12,520 bases of DNA. Source: Verrucomicrobiales bacterium (GTDB lineage: Bacteria > Verrucomicrobiota > Verrucomicrobiae > Limisphaerales > UBA1100). Made by a program: the position numbers and the translations under genes. Positions within the stretch are counted from its first letter, which is position 1; each line of letters starts with the position of its first letter. The stretch lies in contig PBLV01000009.1 in NCBI GenBank assembly GCA_002721895.1, positions 1-12,520 on the forward strand. The letters are read 5' to 3'. Below the pieces are notes generated by a model. It was given only the letters and a program-made list of their open reading frames with translations. It had not been told where the DNA came from and did no database searches. Below are positions 1-7,568 of the stretch, one piece after another.

Positions 1-10
1 GGACTAGGCC

Positions 11-724
11 ATGCCGGCCATTTCAATCGTCATCCCCACCCTCAATGAGGCAGCTGAACTGCCCGAAACCCTCCGCCGCGCCATGGCGATTGAGGGCCTT
101 CACGAAATCATCGTAGTCGACGCCGGCAGTACCGATGCAACGCAAGCCTTTGCCCGCGAAAACAACTGCACCTTATTGGAGTCTGATCCCAGCCGCGGCA
201 AACAACTCCGGCTAGGAGCAGAACACGCCACGGGTGAAATTATCCTTTTTTTACATGCGGACACGTGGCTACCGGAAAACGCGGGCGCCGTTATCGCCGA
301 TACAATCGACAAACCGGGCATCATCGGTGGCGCCTTTTACAAGTGCTTTCGCGATGGCGGCGCGTTGCCCGGCTCACGGCTGCGTTGTTGGTTGCTGTGG
401 AAATTCACCAACCGCCTCTTTGGCGACCAGGCCATTTTTGTGAAACGCACTGCCCTTGAGCAAGCCGGCGGCGTGCCGGATGTCCCGCTCATGGAGGAAT
501 TCGAACTCTGCAAAGCCCTCGCCCCCCACGGCCGGCTTTCCCTAGCCCCCACCACCGTCCTCACCTCCGCCCGCAAATTCCGCGAGGAAGGCACACTGAA
601 AACCTACTGGCGAATGGCCCGCTGCCTGACCCGCCACGCTCTCGGCGCCTCACCCCAGCGTTCCACGGAAATCTATTATGCGCCCAGCACCGAGTCTCAC
701 GATGCGCATGATTCCAAAATATAG
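11..724 (+). CDS. Family 2 glycosyltransferase, TIGR04283-like
   Basis: The 237-aa protein has a GT-A glycosyltransferase fold and is predicted to be cytosolic. It opens with the family 2 signature SIVIPTLNE (residues 4-12), followed by VVDAGSTD (35-42), the metal and nucleotide-sugar site LHADTWLP (81-88), FGDQAIFVKR (137-146) and PLMEEFELCK (159-168). The order and spacing of LHADT, GDQ and PLMEE resemble the TIGR04283 (transferase 2, rSAM/selenodomain-associated) group. Donor and acceptor sugars cannot be read from the sequence. The ATG at 11 places the conserved strand four residues from the N terminus, which is normal for the family. No clear Shine-Dalgarno is visible in the 10 bases available. 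There is no membrane segment, unlike many lipid-linked family 2 enzymes. It ends 40 nt before the dihydrouridine synthase on the same strand, so co-transcription is possible. The family is fairly sure; the exact role is unknown. Confidence 0.86.
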   Translation: MPAISIVIPTLNEAAELPETLRRAMAIEGLHEIIVVDAGSTDATQAFARENNCTLLESDPSRGKQLRLGAEHATGEIILFLHADTWLPENAGAVIADTIDKPGIIGGAFYKCFRDGGALPGSRLRCWLLWKFTNRLFGDQAIFVKRTALEQAGGVPDVPLMEEFELCKALAPHGRLSLAPTTVLTSARKFREEGTLKTYWRMARCLTRHALGASPQRSTEIYYAPSTESHDAHDSKI

Positions 725-732
725 AACTGAAC

Positions 733-750
733 ATCACGACAGTCCGTGAT
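733..750 (+). other. Short perfect hairpin between glycosyltransferase and dus
   Basis: ATCACG and CGTGAT form a perfect 6-bp stem around a 6-nt loop, in the 40-nt gap between the two genes. No T-run follows (AGTTTCTCC), so it is at best a weak terminator or an operator-like dyad. No Shine-Dalgarno is visible between it and the ATG at 765. Confidence 0.3.
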
Positions 751-764
751 AGTTTCTCCGCGCC

Positions 765-1877
765 ATGTTTCAAATGGGCACATTGGCGTTGGGGTCGAAT
801 CTATTCCTCTCGCCGCTGGCAGGGTACACGAACCTTCCGTTCCGGCTTGTCATCCGCGAGGTAGGCGGAGTGGATTTGTGTACCACAGATCTCGTCAACG
901 CCCGCTCACTCATCGAGCGCAATCCCAAGGCGCTGAAACTTATCGAGACCAACGACGCCGACCGCCCGCTGGCCGTTCAGCTTTTTGGCGCTGTACCGGA
1001 AGAGATGCGCGATGCGGCTTTGTATCTTGAATCGCTCGGCGTTTCCGCCATCGACATCAACATGGGCTGCCCCGTGCGCAAGGTGGTGAAGGCTGGCGGG
1101 GGCTCCGCGATGATGACCGAGCTGCCCAAGACACAAGCGCTCGTGCGCGGCATGGTGGAGGCGCTGCAAATACCCGTCACCGCCAAGATGCGCCTTGGCT
1201 GGGATGACGACAACATCACCGCGCCCGAGCTCGCGCGTGCCTTGGCCGATGCCGGCATCGCCGCCCTATTCATCCACGGCCGCACGCGCGCACAGGGCTT
1301 TGAAGGCACCGTGAATCTTGATGGCATTCGCCGCGTGGTCGAGGCTGTGCCCGGTCTGCCCGTGGTGGGCAACGGCGACGTGACCTCCGCCGAGGCCGCA
1401 CGGCACATGTTCGAGGCCACCGGTTGCGCCGGCGTCTCCATTGGGCGCGGCGCGTTTTACAACCCATGGATTTTCAAGCATACCCGCCACTTCATCGAGA
1501 CCGGCGAGTTGCTCCCCGAGCCATCCTTCGATGAACGCATCCGTGTGCTGCGTCGGCATTACGACTTGATGGTCGAGGTCTTCGGCGAGGATCGCGGCAG
1601 CGTGATGTTTCGCAAAGTCGCCCCGTGGTATGCCAAACGCTTTGGCCCGGCAAAGCCCTTCAACAAAGCCATCGTCCAAATCAGCACGCGCGAGGAGTTC
1701 GAAAGCGTCCTTGCCAACTACCTCGATTGGCGCACCCGTTTCACCGATGATCAAGGCGACCTGCTTCCGCAATTCGAACTGGAACCGTTGGTTGCCAGTT
1801 TCATGAACGAACCCGAAACCGCCGTCGAGAAACGCAAAGCCATCCCCGTCCCCAAGGGCCCGGTGGAGGTTTGGTAA
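765..1877 (+). CDS. dus: tRNA-dihydrouridine synthase (DusB-like)
   Basis: This is an FMN-dependent enzyme that reduces specific uridines in tRNA to dihydrouridine with NAD(P)H. The TIM-barrel motifs appear in order: the FMN-binding start SPLAGYTNLPFR (residues 16-27), VQLFGA (71-76), DINMGCPVRKV (97-107) with the general-acid cysteine C102, AKMRLGW (140-146) with K141, FIHGRTRAQGF (169-179) with H171, VVGNGDV (200-206) and GRGAFYNPWIF (227-237). The GCPVRKV form and overall pattern fit DusB better than DusA or DusC, but the subclass is inferred. At 370 aa it is longer than E. coli DusB (about 320 aa). The extra length is a C-terminal tail after the helical tRNA-binding domain, ending in a proline- and charge-rich stretch. 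The start at 765 is the first in-frame ATG; Met4 at 774 is an alternative. No Shine-Dalgarno is seen. The protein is cytosolic. Confidence 0.95.
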   Translation: MFQMGTLALGSNLFLSPLAGYTNLPFRLVIREVGGVDLCTTDLVNARSLIERNPKALKLIETNDADRPLAVQLFGAVPEEMRDAALYLESLGVSAIDINMGCPVRKVVKAGGGSAMMTELPKTQALVRGMVEALQIPVTAKMRLGWDDDNITAPELARALADAGIAALFIHGRTRAQGFEGTVNLDGIRRVVEAVPGLPVVGNGDVTSAEAARHMFEATGCAGVSIGRGAFYNPWIFKHTRHFIETGELLPEPSFDERIRVLRRHYDLMVEVFGEDRGSVMFRKVAPWYAKRFGPAKPFNKAIVQISTREEFESVLANYLDWRTRFTDDQGDLLPQFELEPLVASFMNEPETAVEKRKAIPVPKGPVEVW

Positions 1878-1888
1878 CCGCCTTTCCC

Positions 1889-1917
1889 TTGACTTGCCCG
1901 CGTCGCTTGCCTCCAAT
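1889..1917 (+). promoter_or_regulatory. Putative sigma70-type promoter for xylA
   Basis: TTGACT (1889-1894, 5 of 6 to the -35 consensus) is followed after 17 nt by TCCAAT (1912-1917, 4 of 6 to the -10 consensus). Transcription would start near 1924, leaving a leader of about 14 nt with no Shine-Dalgarno. It lies just after the dus stop. This was read by eye and is not proven. Confidence 0.4.
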
Positions 1918-1937
1918 GCGCGCGAACCCATTTATCC

Positions 1938-3251
1938 ATGGCTGAGTTTTTTCCTGACGTTCAAACAGTGGAATTCGAAGGATCGGATTCCAAGAACCCC
2001 CTGTCCTTCAAGCATTACAATGCCTCCGAGGTAGTGGAGGGCAAGTCCATGAAGGAGCACTTGCGTTTCAGTATTGCTTATTGGCACACAATGCGAGGGA
2101 TGGGCAATGACCCGTTTGGTCCGGGCACAGCGGTGCGCCCTTGGGAGTCGGGTACGGATGATGTATCCAATGCGGAGAACCGCGCGAGGGTGTTCATCGA
2201 GTTTCTTGAGAAGCTCGGAGCACCGTTTTATTGCTTTCATGATCGTGACATCGCGCCGGAGGGGGCCACATTGCAGGAGAGCCACGAGAATCTCGACGCC
2301 GTGGTTGCCGTGCTCAAGGCGGAACAGGAACGCACGGGCATCAAGCTGCTCTGGGGTACCGCCAATCTTTTCAGCAACCCGCGCTTCATGCACGGCGCTG
2401 CAACCAGCAGCAATGCGGATGCCTTTGCCTATGCGGCGTGTCAGGTGAAGAAGATGCTCGAGGTCACGCAGCATCTCGGTGGTGAAAACTACGTCTTCTG
2501 GGGCGGTCGCGAAGGATACCAGAGTTGGCTGAACACCGACATGCAACGCGAGCTCGATCATCTCGCCAAGTTCATGCACATGGCGGTCGATTACGCGAAG
2601 AAGATCGGCTTCACCGGCCAGTTTCTCTTCGAGCCAAAGCCAAAGGAGCCAACCAAGCACCAGTACGACTTTGATGCGGCCGCATGCTTAAATTTCATAC
2701 GTGCCAACGGCCTTGAAGATCATGTGAAGCTCAACATCGAGACCAACCACGCAACACTCGCCGGCCACACAATGGAGCATGAGCTGGACTACGCCGGCGG
2801 CCAGGGCTTCCTGGGATCCATCGACGCCAACACCGGCGATCTGCTGCTGGGCTGGGACACCGACCAGTTCCCGACCGACATTTATCTCACCACCAAGAGC
2901 ATGCTCGCCATCCTCAAGCATGGTGGCATCGCACCCGGCGGCGTGAATTTCGACGCCAAGGTTCGCCGCGAGAGCCATGAGCCCATCGACCTCTTCCACG
3001 CGCACATCGGCGGCATGGACGCTTTTGCGCGCGGCCTCAAGATTGCCGCCGCCATCCGGGCCGACGGCCGCCTCGCCAAGGCTGTGAAAGATCGTTACGC
3101 CAGCTGGGACGAAGGCATCGGCCAGGAAATCGAAAACGGCACCGCCAATTTCGAGAGCCTCGAGGCCTACATGCTCGAGAAAGGCGAGATCACCGAAAAC
3201 CGCAGCGGCCGCCAGGAGTTCCTAGAGAATCTCATCAACGAGTACCTCTAA
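1938..3251 (+). CDS. xylA: Xylose isomerase, class II
   Basis: This enzyme interconverts D-xylose and D-xylulose, and also D-glucose and D-fructose, in the cytosol using two divalent metal ions. At 437 aa it has the class II length (E. coli XylA is 440 aa), with the N-terminal extension that class I lacks. The active-site residues fall at the same numbers as in E. coli: H101 and D104 in YCFHDRDI; E232 and K234 in [10 protein letters not shown]268 and H271 in NIETNHA; D296 in SIDANTGD; D307 and D309 in GWDTDQFP; and D339 in [14 protein letters not shown] is at 186-194. It appears intact and active. The ATG at 1938 gives the expected N terminus. There is no Shine-Dalgarno; a promoter-like site sits just upstream and a terminator just downstream, so it looks like a single-gene unit. 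No xylulokinase or xylose transporter gene lies in this window. Confidence 0.97.
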   Translation: MAEFFPDVQTVEFEGSDSKNPLSFKHYNASEVVEGKSMKEHLRFSIAYWHTMRGMGNDPFGPGTAVRPWESGTDDVSNAENRARVFIEFLEKLGAPFYCFHDRDIAPEGATLQESHENLDAVVAVLKAEQERTGIKLLWGTANLFSNPRFMHGAATSSNADAFAYAACQVKKMLEVTQHLGGENYVFWGGREGYQSWLNTDMQRELDHLAKFMHMAVDYAKKIGFTGQFLFEPKPKEPTKHQYDFDAAACLNFIRANGLEDHVKLNIETNHATLAGHTMEHELDYAGGQGFLGSIDANTGDLLLGWDTDQFPTDIYLTTKSMLAILKHGGIAPGGVNFDAKVRRESHEPIDLFHAHIGGMDAFARGLKIAAAIRADGRLAKAVKDRYASWDEGIGQEIENGTANFESLEAYMLEKGEITENRSGRQEFLENLINEYL

Positions 3252-3275
3252 GCGTTGCGCACAACCAATTCAGAG

Positions 3276-3301
3276 CGGCCTCCGGGCCGATTTTTTATTT
3301 T
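3276..3301 (+). terminator. Intrinsic terminator after xylA
   Basis: CGGCC (3276-3280), a 4-nt loop and GGCCG (3285-3289) form a GC-only 5-bp stem followed by A and a T-rich run (3291-3301). It starts 25 nt after the xylA stop, which is the expected position. Confidence 0.8.
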
Positions 3302-3327
3302 GCCGCGCGCGGACTCCCAATTATAGT
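3300..3327 (+). promoter_or_regulatory. Putative promoter for the PQQ-like gene, probably giving a leaderless transcript
   Basis: TTGCCG (3300-3305), a 16-nt spacer and TATAGT (3322-3327, 5 of 6 to the -10 consensus) lie directly before the ATG at 3335. Only 7 nt separate the -10 box from the start codon, so transcription would begin at or within a base or two of the ATG. No Shine-Dalgarno could fit. The -35 overlaps the end of the xylA terminator T-tract. Confidence 0.45.
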
Positions 3328-3334
3328 TTCACGC

Positions 3335-4579
3335 ATGTCTAAGCATCTTTCTGCATCTACGATCCTCGCTCTGGCTTTTACTTCAACTCTCACGGCTGAC
3401 AACTGGCCGAGTTGGCGGGGGCCGAATTTGAATGGGAGCGCGACAGGAGGATCGTATCCAGTGAAGTTGACGGATGAGGGGAAGTGGGCTTGGCGGGTGG
3501 CATTGCCGGGGAAGGGTTGCTCGACGCCGGTGGTCTGGGGGGATCACATCGTGGTCACCGCGCCGGTGGAGGGGAAGGATGCGCTGTTGGCTTATGACTG
3601 GAATGGGAAGCAGCAGTGGCGGGCGGTGTTTGGCAAGGAGATACCGGGGAAACACCGCAACGGGTCGGGCAACAATTCGTCCCCTGTGACGAATGGAAAG
3701 GCGTTCTTTGTCTTCTTTAAAAGTAAGACGCTGGCGGCGGTGGATTTCGCCGGGAAGATTCTTTGGCAGAAGGATCTGAACGAGTACGGGCGCGACACGC
3801 TTTACTGGGACTTTGGCACCTCGCCGGTGCTCACAAATAAACACGTGGTGATGGCGCTGATGCGCGAGCGGAACTCGTGGCTGGTTGCGCTGGACAAGGG
3901 CACGGGCAAGGTGGCGTGGAAGGTGGAGCGCAATTACAAGACTCCGCGCGAAGGGGATCACAGTTACTCGACGCCCATCGTCACGCAGCAGAACGGGCGG
4001 GAGGCGCTGCTGGTGTGGGGCGCGGAACGCTTGACCGCCCATGACGCGGCCAACGGCAACATCCTCTGGAGCTGCGCGGGGTTCAATCCACAGAAGCGCG
4101 GCAACTGGGTGGTAGTGTCGTCATTCGTGAAGGTGGGCGACATGGCGGTCGTGCCCTACGGACGGGGCAGCAAGCTGGCGGGCATCAAGCTCGACGGCAA
4201 GGGCGACGTGACGGCTACGCATCGAACATGGGAAACGGAAGCCAGTAGTTTCGTGCCCACGCCCGCGGCGCATGGGGGGCATGTGTACACCGTGCGCGAT
4301 CGGGGCGAGGTTTTGTGCACCAACCCGAAAAACGGCGAGACGATCTGGAAAGGGCAATTCCCCAAGAACCGCGCGAGCTACTACTCCAGCCCATCCATTG
4401 GCGACGACAAAATTTATGCCGCTCGTGAGGACGGGACGGTGTTTGTCGCGGAGATTGAGGGCGGCTTCAAGTTATTGTCAGAGAACAACATGGGCGAGCG
4501 TATCATCGCCTCGCCGGTGCCGGTGCGAAGCAGGTTGCTGATTCGCGGGGAGCAGCATTTGTTCTGTATTAAGCCTTGA
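3335..4579 (+). CDS. Exported PQQ-like beta-propeller repeat protein
   Basis: The 414-aa protein has an N-terminal signal peptide (a basic start, then a hydrophobic ILALAFTSTLTA ending near residue 21). The mature protein opens with WPSWRGPN (24-31), a hallmark of many PQQ-like propeller proteins in Planctomycetota and Verrucomicrobiota. Propeller blade motifs recur: WAWRVALPGKGCSTPVVWGDHIVV, GKQQWRAVFG, GKILWQKDL, GTGKVAWKVE, NGNILWSCAG and NGETIWKGQFP. In each, a G-x-x-x-W step follows an A-x-D-like strand. I see no dehydrogenase-type PQQ catalytic set, so it is more likely a periplasmic or surface structural or binding protein than a quinoprotein alcohol dehydrogenase. The substrate is unknown. 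It converges with the histidine kinase on the other strand. The short gap between the two holds a hairpin-forming repeat that may stop transcription from one or both sides. Confidence 0.88.
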   Translation: MSKHLSASTILALAFTSTLTADNWPSWRGPNLNGSATGGSYPVKLTDEGKWAWRVALPGKGCSTPVVWGDHIVVTAPVEGKDALLAYDWNGKQQWRAVFGKEIPGKHRNGSGNNSSPVTNGKAFFVFFKSKTLAAVDFAGKILWQKDLNEYGRDTLYWDFGTSPVLTNKHVVMALMRERNSWLVALDKGTGKVAWKVERNYKTPREGDHSYSTPIVTQQNGREALLVWGAERLTAHDAANGNILWSCAGFNPQKRGNWVVVSSFVKVGDMAVVPYGRGSKLAGIKLDGKGDVTATHRTWETEASSFVPTPAAHGGHVYTVRDRGEVLCTNPKNGETIWKGQFPKNRASYYSSPSIGDDKIYAAREDGTVFVAEIEGGFKLLSENNMGERIIASPVPVRSRLLIRGEQHLFCIKP

Positions 4580-4588
4580 AAGCAGGGA

Positions 4589-4624
4589 TGGTCGCTGTGC
4601 GCGGCCACCGGCCGGATCTACAGT
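4589..4624 (+). repeat. Hairpin-forming intergenic repeat, copy 1
   Basis: TGGTCGCTGT (4589-4598) and CTACAGT (4618-4624) flank an inner CGGCC-ACC-GGCCG hairpin (4602-4614). CTGT pairs with ACAG on the outside. It starts 10 nt after the PQQ-like gene stop, in the 56-nt gap between convergent genes. The same outer blocks recur at 9036-9060 after the pectate lyase stop. It may act as a two-way terminator, although no strong T-run is present. Confidence 0.5.
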
Positions 4625-4635
4625 CTGGCTCGAAA

Positions 4636-6330
4636 TCAAGCGGGCAGCCGGAGGGTGATCTTTGTCCCTTCGCCTTCACGAGCGTTTACTTCCACCTGCC
4701 CGCCGTGAGCTTCGGCAACCTTGGCGACGATGGCCAGGCCGAGTCCTCCACCTTTTTCCTTCGTCGTACTCAACATACCGGTGAAGGCACGTTCGCGCTG
4801 TTCATCGGTCATGCCGGGGCCTGTATCAGCGAAAGACACGTCCACTTCCCTCACTCCGGCAGACGCCTGAATGGTCAGGGTGCCCCCCTCTGGCATAGCC
4901 TCGGTTGCGTTTAAAATTAGATTTAGAAACGCTTGCGACAATTGCGTGGCATCGCCTCTCACACTAGGCAAGCCCTCGGCCTCTTTGCGATGCAGCGCGA
5001 TGTTCTGGTGCTGCAACTTGTGGCGTGTCAACAGGGCTAAATCCTCGAGCAGGTTGGATATATCCACGGGAGCCATGCGCGGCTCGGCATTACGGGCAAA
5101 GTTCACGATCCGATCCACAATAGTGTCGAGATGGTTCATTTTCTCGCTGAGCACCCGGGCATCCTCCGCGCGAGGATCATTTTCCTCGAAGCTTAGATCG
5201 AGCGAATGGTAGAGCATTTTCATCACCGTGAGTGGATTGCGGATCTCGTGTGCCACCTCCGCCGCCAACAGACCTAGGGCAGACAACTGCTCGTTGCGCC
5301 GCAGCTGTTCCTCGACATCCACGGTCCGCTCGTACAGGCGCGCCTTTTCGATGGCGATGGCGGAGAGCTCTGCCAAGGCCGTCAGGGCACGCACTTCCTC
5401 ATTGGAAAACGCATGGGGTTCGGCGGTGTAGACGTTCAGGGTTCCGAGACACTGCTCATGGTAAACCAGCGGAACACTCAACAGCGAAACAAGGCCTTCA
5501 AGTCGGGCAATTTCCGGGTGCTGATATTGTGGGGAGGTCTGGACGTTTTCAACCTGCATGGGCTTGCGCCGCCGAACAACGGATCCCATGAAGCTGTCGA
5601 TCACGCTGAGACGCGGCCGTTGGCGATAGTTTTCGCCGGCTCCATGCTGCGCGTGCAATTCCAGCCATTCGCCGGTGGCGTCAAGCAACTGCAACGACGC
5701 CATTCGCGCGGGCAGCAGGCTGGAGGCCTCGCGGGTAACATCCTCCAGCACATCATCCAAATTAAGCGAGGAATTGATGGATTGGCGGACACTGACGAGC
5801 GTTTCCAGCAAACGTGTCTGGTGACGCAATTGCTCATACAGCCACGTGTTGCGAATGACTTGCATGGCGTGACCGGCCAGCTCCTCAAGCAACTCCTGGT
5901 CCCCCGCGGAAAAGGCAGCCGTTTGGTCAGCATCCACATTCAAGACACCGCGAACCTCGCCATCCATTACCAAGGGAACGGCCATTTCCGATTTCACCTG
6001 CTCGCTTGCGCTCACATAACGCTTGTCCGCGGCCACGTCGTCCACGCGCGCAGGCTTCCCCGTGCGAGCCACCCAGCCGGTGATCCCCTCATCCAGCCTG
6101 AGTTTCAGCAACGTGCCGTCCTCCGGCAGGCCCTCGGCCGCTTCAATATCGAGCAGGCCTGTGGTGGGATTGACCATCACAATGGAACCGCTGGTGGCAT
6201 TCACCAGCCGAACCGCCTCGCGCACGACCAACCGCAACGCCTCGCGCGGCTCCAGTGTGGAGTGGATCTCCCGGGCGACACGGTAAAGCCGCTCCATTCG
6301 GTTACCTTGCCCTGGGTTATCCATTTTCAT
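4636..6330 (-). CDS. Soluble sensor histidine kinase with two GAF domains
   Basis: The 564-aa protein carries two GAF sensor domains, roughly residues 22-165 and 180-335. A DHp/HisKA domain follows, with the H-box AAEVAHEIRNPLTVMKML and phospho-acceptor H361. The HATPase domain has N-box NLILNATEAMP (470-480), G1 DTGPGM (502-507) and GGGLGLAIVAKV (527-538). There is no signal peptide or membrane segment, so it should sense a cytosolic or diffusible signal. The ATG at 6330 was chosen because it lies 2 nt after the TGA of the upstream permease and precedes the conserved RMERLYRVAREIHSTL helix. Any longer reading frame runs back through the permease in another frame. Met3 at 6324 is an alternative. 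No response regulator is encoded nearby, so it is an orphan kinase here. Translational coupling with the permease is likely. Confidence 0.93.
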   Translation of the reverse strand: MKMDNPGQGNRMERLYRVAREIHSTLEPREALRLVVREAVRLVNATSGSIVMVNPTTGLLDIEAAEGLPEDGTLLKLRLDEGITGWVARTGKPARVDDVAADKRYVSASEQVKSEMAVPLVMDGEVRGVLNVDADQTAAFSAGDQELLEELAGHAMQVIRNTWLYEQLRHQTRLLETLVSVRQSINSSLNLDDVLEDVTREASSLLPARMASLQLLDATGEWLELHAQHGAGENYRQRPRLSVIDSFMGSVVRRRKPMQVENVQTSPQYQHPEIARLEGLVSLLSVPLVYHEQCLGTLNVYTAEPHAFSNEEVRALTALAELSAIAIEKARLYERTVDVEEQLRRNEQLSALGLLAAEVAHEIRNPLTVMKMLYHSLDLSFEENDPRAEDARVLSEKMNHLDTIVDRIVNFARNAEPRMAPVDISNLLEDLALLTRHKLQHQNIALHRKEAEGLPSVRGDATQLSQAFLNLILNATEAMPEGGTLTIQASAGVREVDVSFADTGPGMTDEQRERAFTGMLSTTKEKGGGLGLAIVAKVAEAHGGQVEVNAREGEGTKITLRLPA

Positions 6331-6332
6331 GC

Positions 6333-7487
6333 TCAACGCAAACGCCAGGAAAGGCCGATGCCCGTCACCGCAAACACCGCATTGGGAAGCCACGCGGCGG
6401 CGATGGGCACAAGCTTCCCGCCCGTGCCCAGCGCCAGTCCAATGCGGAACAGAATAAAGTACGCCAGGCACAAAACCACGCTCGCAGCGACGCCCACAAA
6501 GGCGCTCCGCCGCCCCAAGAAGGCACCGAATGGCAACGCAATAAGCACGACCACCACACACATCCATGGCTGCGCCAGCCGGCCGTGAAGCTGCGTTTGC
6601 ACTTGGGCGTAGAGCGGATCGTTCGGACCAATGCCGGACTGTGCATCACGGAACCCACGCAACTCGGCTACGGTAAAAATGAGGTGCTTGCCCACCTTGT
6701 CCTTTTGATCGGCAAACTGTTGGCGTAAACCTTGTGCCTTGGCGACACGGCGCAAGTCCTCCGGCGTAATTTCCAATTCAGGGACAAGGATGCTGTCTTC
6801 AATCCGCGATTGCTGCGGAAAGTCTCCTCCCCGATTGTGCACATCGCGAAGGATATCATAAAACACCCATCCATCCTCAACCCATTCGGCACGCGAGTTC
6901 CCACTGTTCTCGCTGATCTTCTGCCGACCACCATCGGCCGTTTCAATCTCCACAATGAATTCGCGCATCTCCCCGGTTTCCATATTGAACCTCGCGTTCT
7001 CAATGGACTGGCGAAGGGCGCCAACTTCGTGTTCCACAGTTAACGGCCCGCGCCATCCATCATCACTGCGGCTGCCTACATTGCCCGAAGTCAGAGCCGT
7101 TGCCCTTGCACCCGCGCGCGGACCTAGGAATTCCGCCACGGAAAACTGCACCGCACCGAACGCCAATCCCACGGCCAGATAAGGCGTGCTCAGCCTTAAC
7201 AGGCTGACCCCCGCGGCACGCATGGCCACCAACTCATTGTGGCGCGCGTGGTTGGAGAGCGCGTAAAGCAATGCTAAAAGAAGCGCCACGGGCAGCACGG
7301 TGGAAAGCAGCTCGGGCATTTTCATTACGCACAACTGCGCAATTTGCGAGGCAGTCAGGCCGGCATCCCGGTATTCGTCGAGGTGGCTATAAAGATCGAA
7401 CGCCAGCCAGAACACTTGGAAGCCGACGAGGCAATAAAACAGCGGCACGAGCAGTTCGCGCAACAGGTATCGGTCCAGCATTCGCAT
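6333..7487 (-). CDS. LptF/LptG family LPS export permease
   Basis: This is the transmembrane subunit of the LptB2FG ABC transporter, which extracts lipopolysaccharide from the inner membrane for transport to the outer membrane. The protein is 384 aa with the family layout: cytosolic start MRMLDRYLLREL, three N-terminal membrane segments (about 12-31, 60-80 and 101-118), a periplasmic beta-jellyroll domain (about 125-300), and three C-terminal segments (about 310-328, 333-352 and 360-381). The conserved loop NELVAMRAAGVSLLRL (84-99) is the coupling region seen in LptF and LptG. I cannot say which of the two it is, and no second permease or LptB is in the window. The start at 7487 was preferred over an upstream ATG at 7574, since the extra residues are not family-like. 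The ATG at 7481 is also possible. Its stop lies 2 nt before the kinase start. Confidence 0.92.
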   Translation of the reverse strand: MRMLDRYLLRELLVPLFYCLVGFQVFWLAFDLYSHLDEYRDAGLTASQIAQLCVMKMPELLSTVLPVALLLALLYALSNHARHNELVAMRAAGVSLLRLSTPYLAVGLAFGAVQFSVAEFLGPRAGARATALTSGNVGSRSDDGWRGPLTVEHEVGALRQSIENARFNMETGEMREFIVEIETADGGRQKISENSGNSRAEWVEDGWVFYDILRDVHNRGGDFPQQSRIEDSILVPELEITPEDLRRVAKAQGLRQQFADQKDKVGKHLIFTVAELRGFRDAQSGIGPNDPLYAQVQTQLHGRLAQPWMCVVVVLIALPFGAFLGRRSAFVGVAASVVLCLAYFILFRIGLALGTGGKLVPIAAAWLPNAVFAVTGIGLSWRLR

Positions 7488-7568
7488 CCGGCCACAGGCT
7501 AGTCGCCGCCCCACCGCAACGCAAGCGGTTGCGCTGGACGGAGGCGCGCCAGATGCTACTGTTTTGCA
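7488..7568. promoter_or_regulatory. Divergent promoter region, LptF/G permease and pectate lyase
   Basis: These 81 bases separate two divergent starts. For the minus strand, TTGCGT (plus positions 7519-7524), 17 nt and TAGCCT (7496-7501) sit 8 nt before the permease ATG. For the plus strand, TGGACG (7535-7540), 16 nt and TACTGT (7557-7562) sit 6 nt before the pectate lyase ATG. A perfect dyad, CGCAAC, 7 nt, GTTGCG (7515-7533), overlaps the minus -35 and could be an operator. All boxes are weak matches, and neither start has a Shine-Dalgarno. Confidence 0.35.

Noticed and set aside
1932..2660. 242-aa open frame antisense to xylA
   Set aside because: The plus strand encodes an intact xylose isomerase with every catalytic residue; the antisense frame shows no recognisable motif.
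6331..6567. 79-residue N-terminal extension of the histidine kinase
   Set aside because: It overlaps the end of the LptF/LptG gene in another frame and has no domain-like composition. The ATG at 6330, just after the permease stop, fits better.
5413..6588. 391-aa open frame antisense to the histidine kinase
   Set aside because: It lies opposite well-conserved GAF domains, has Gln/His/Arg-rich composition without domain motifs, and is explained by codon bias of the real gene.
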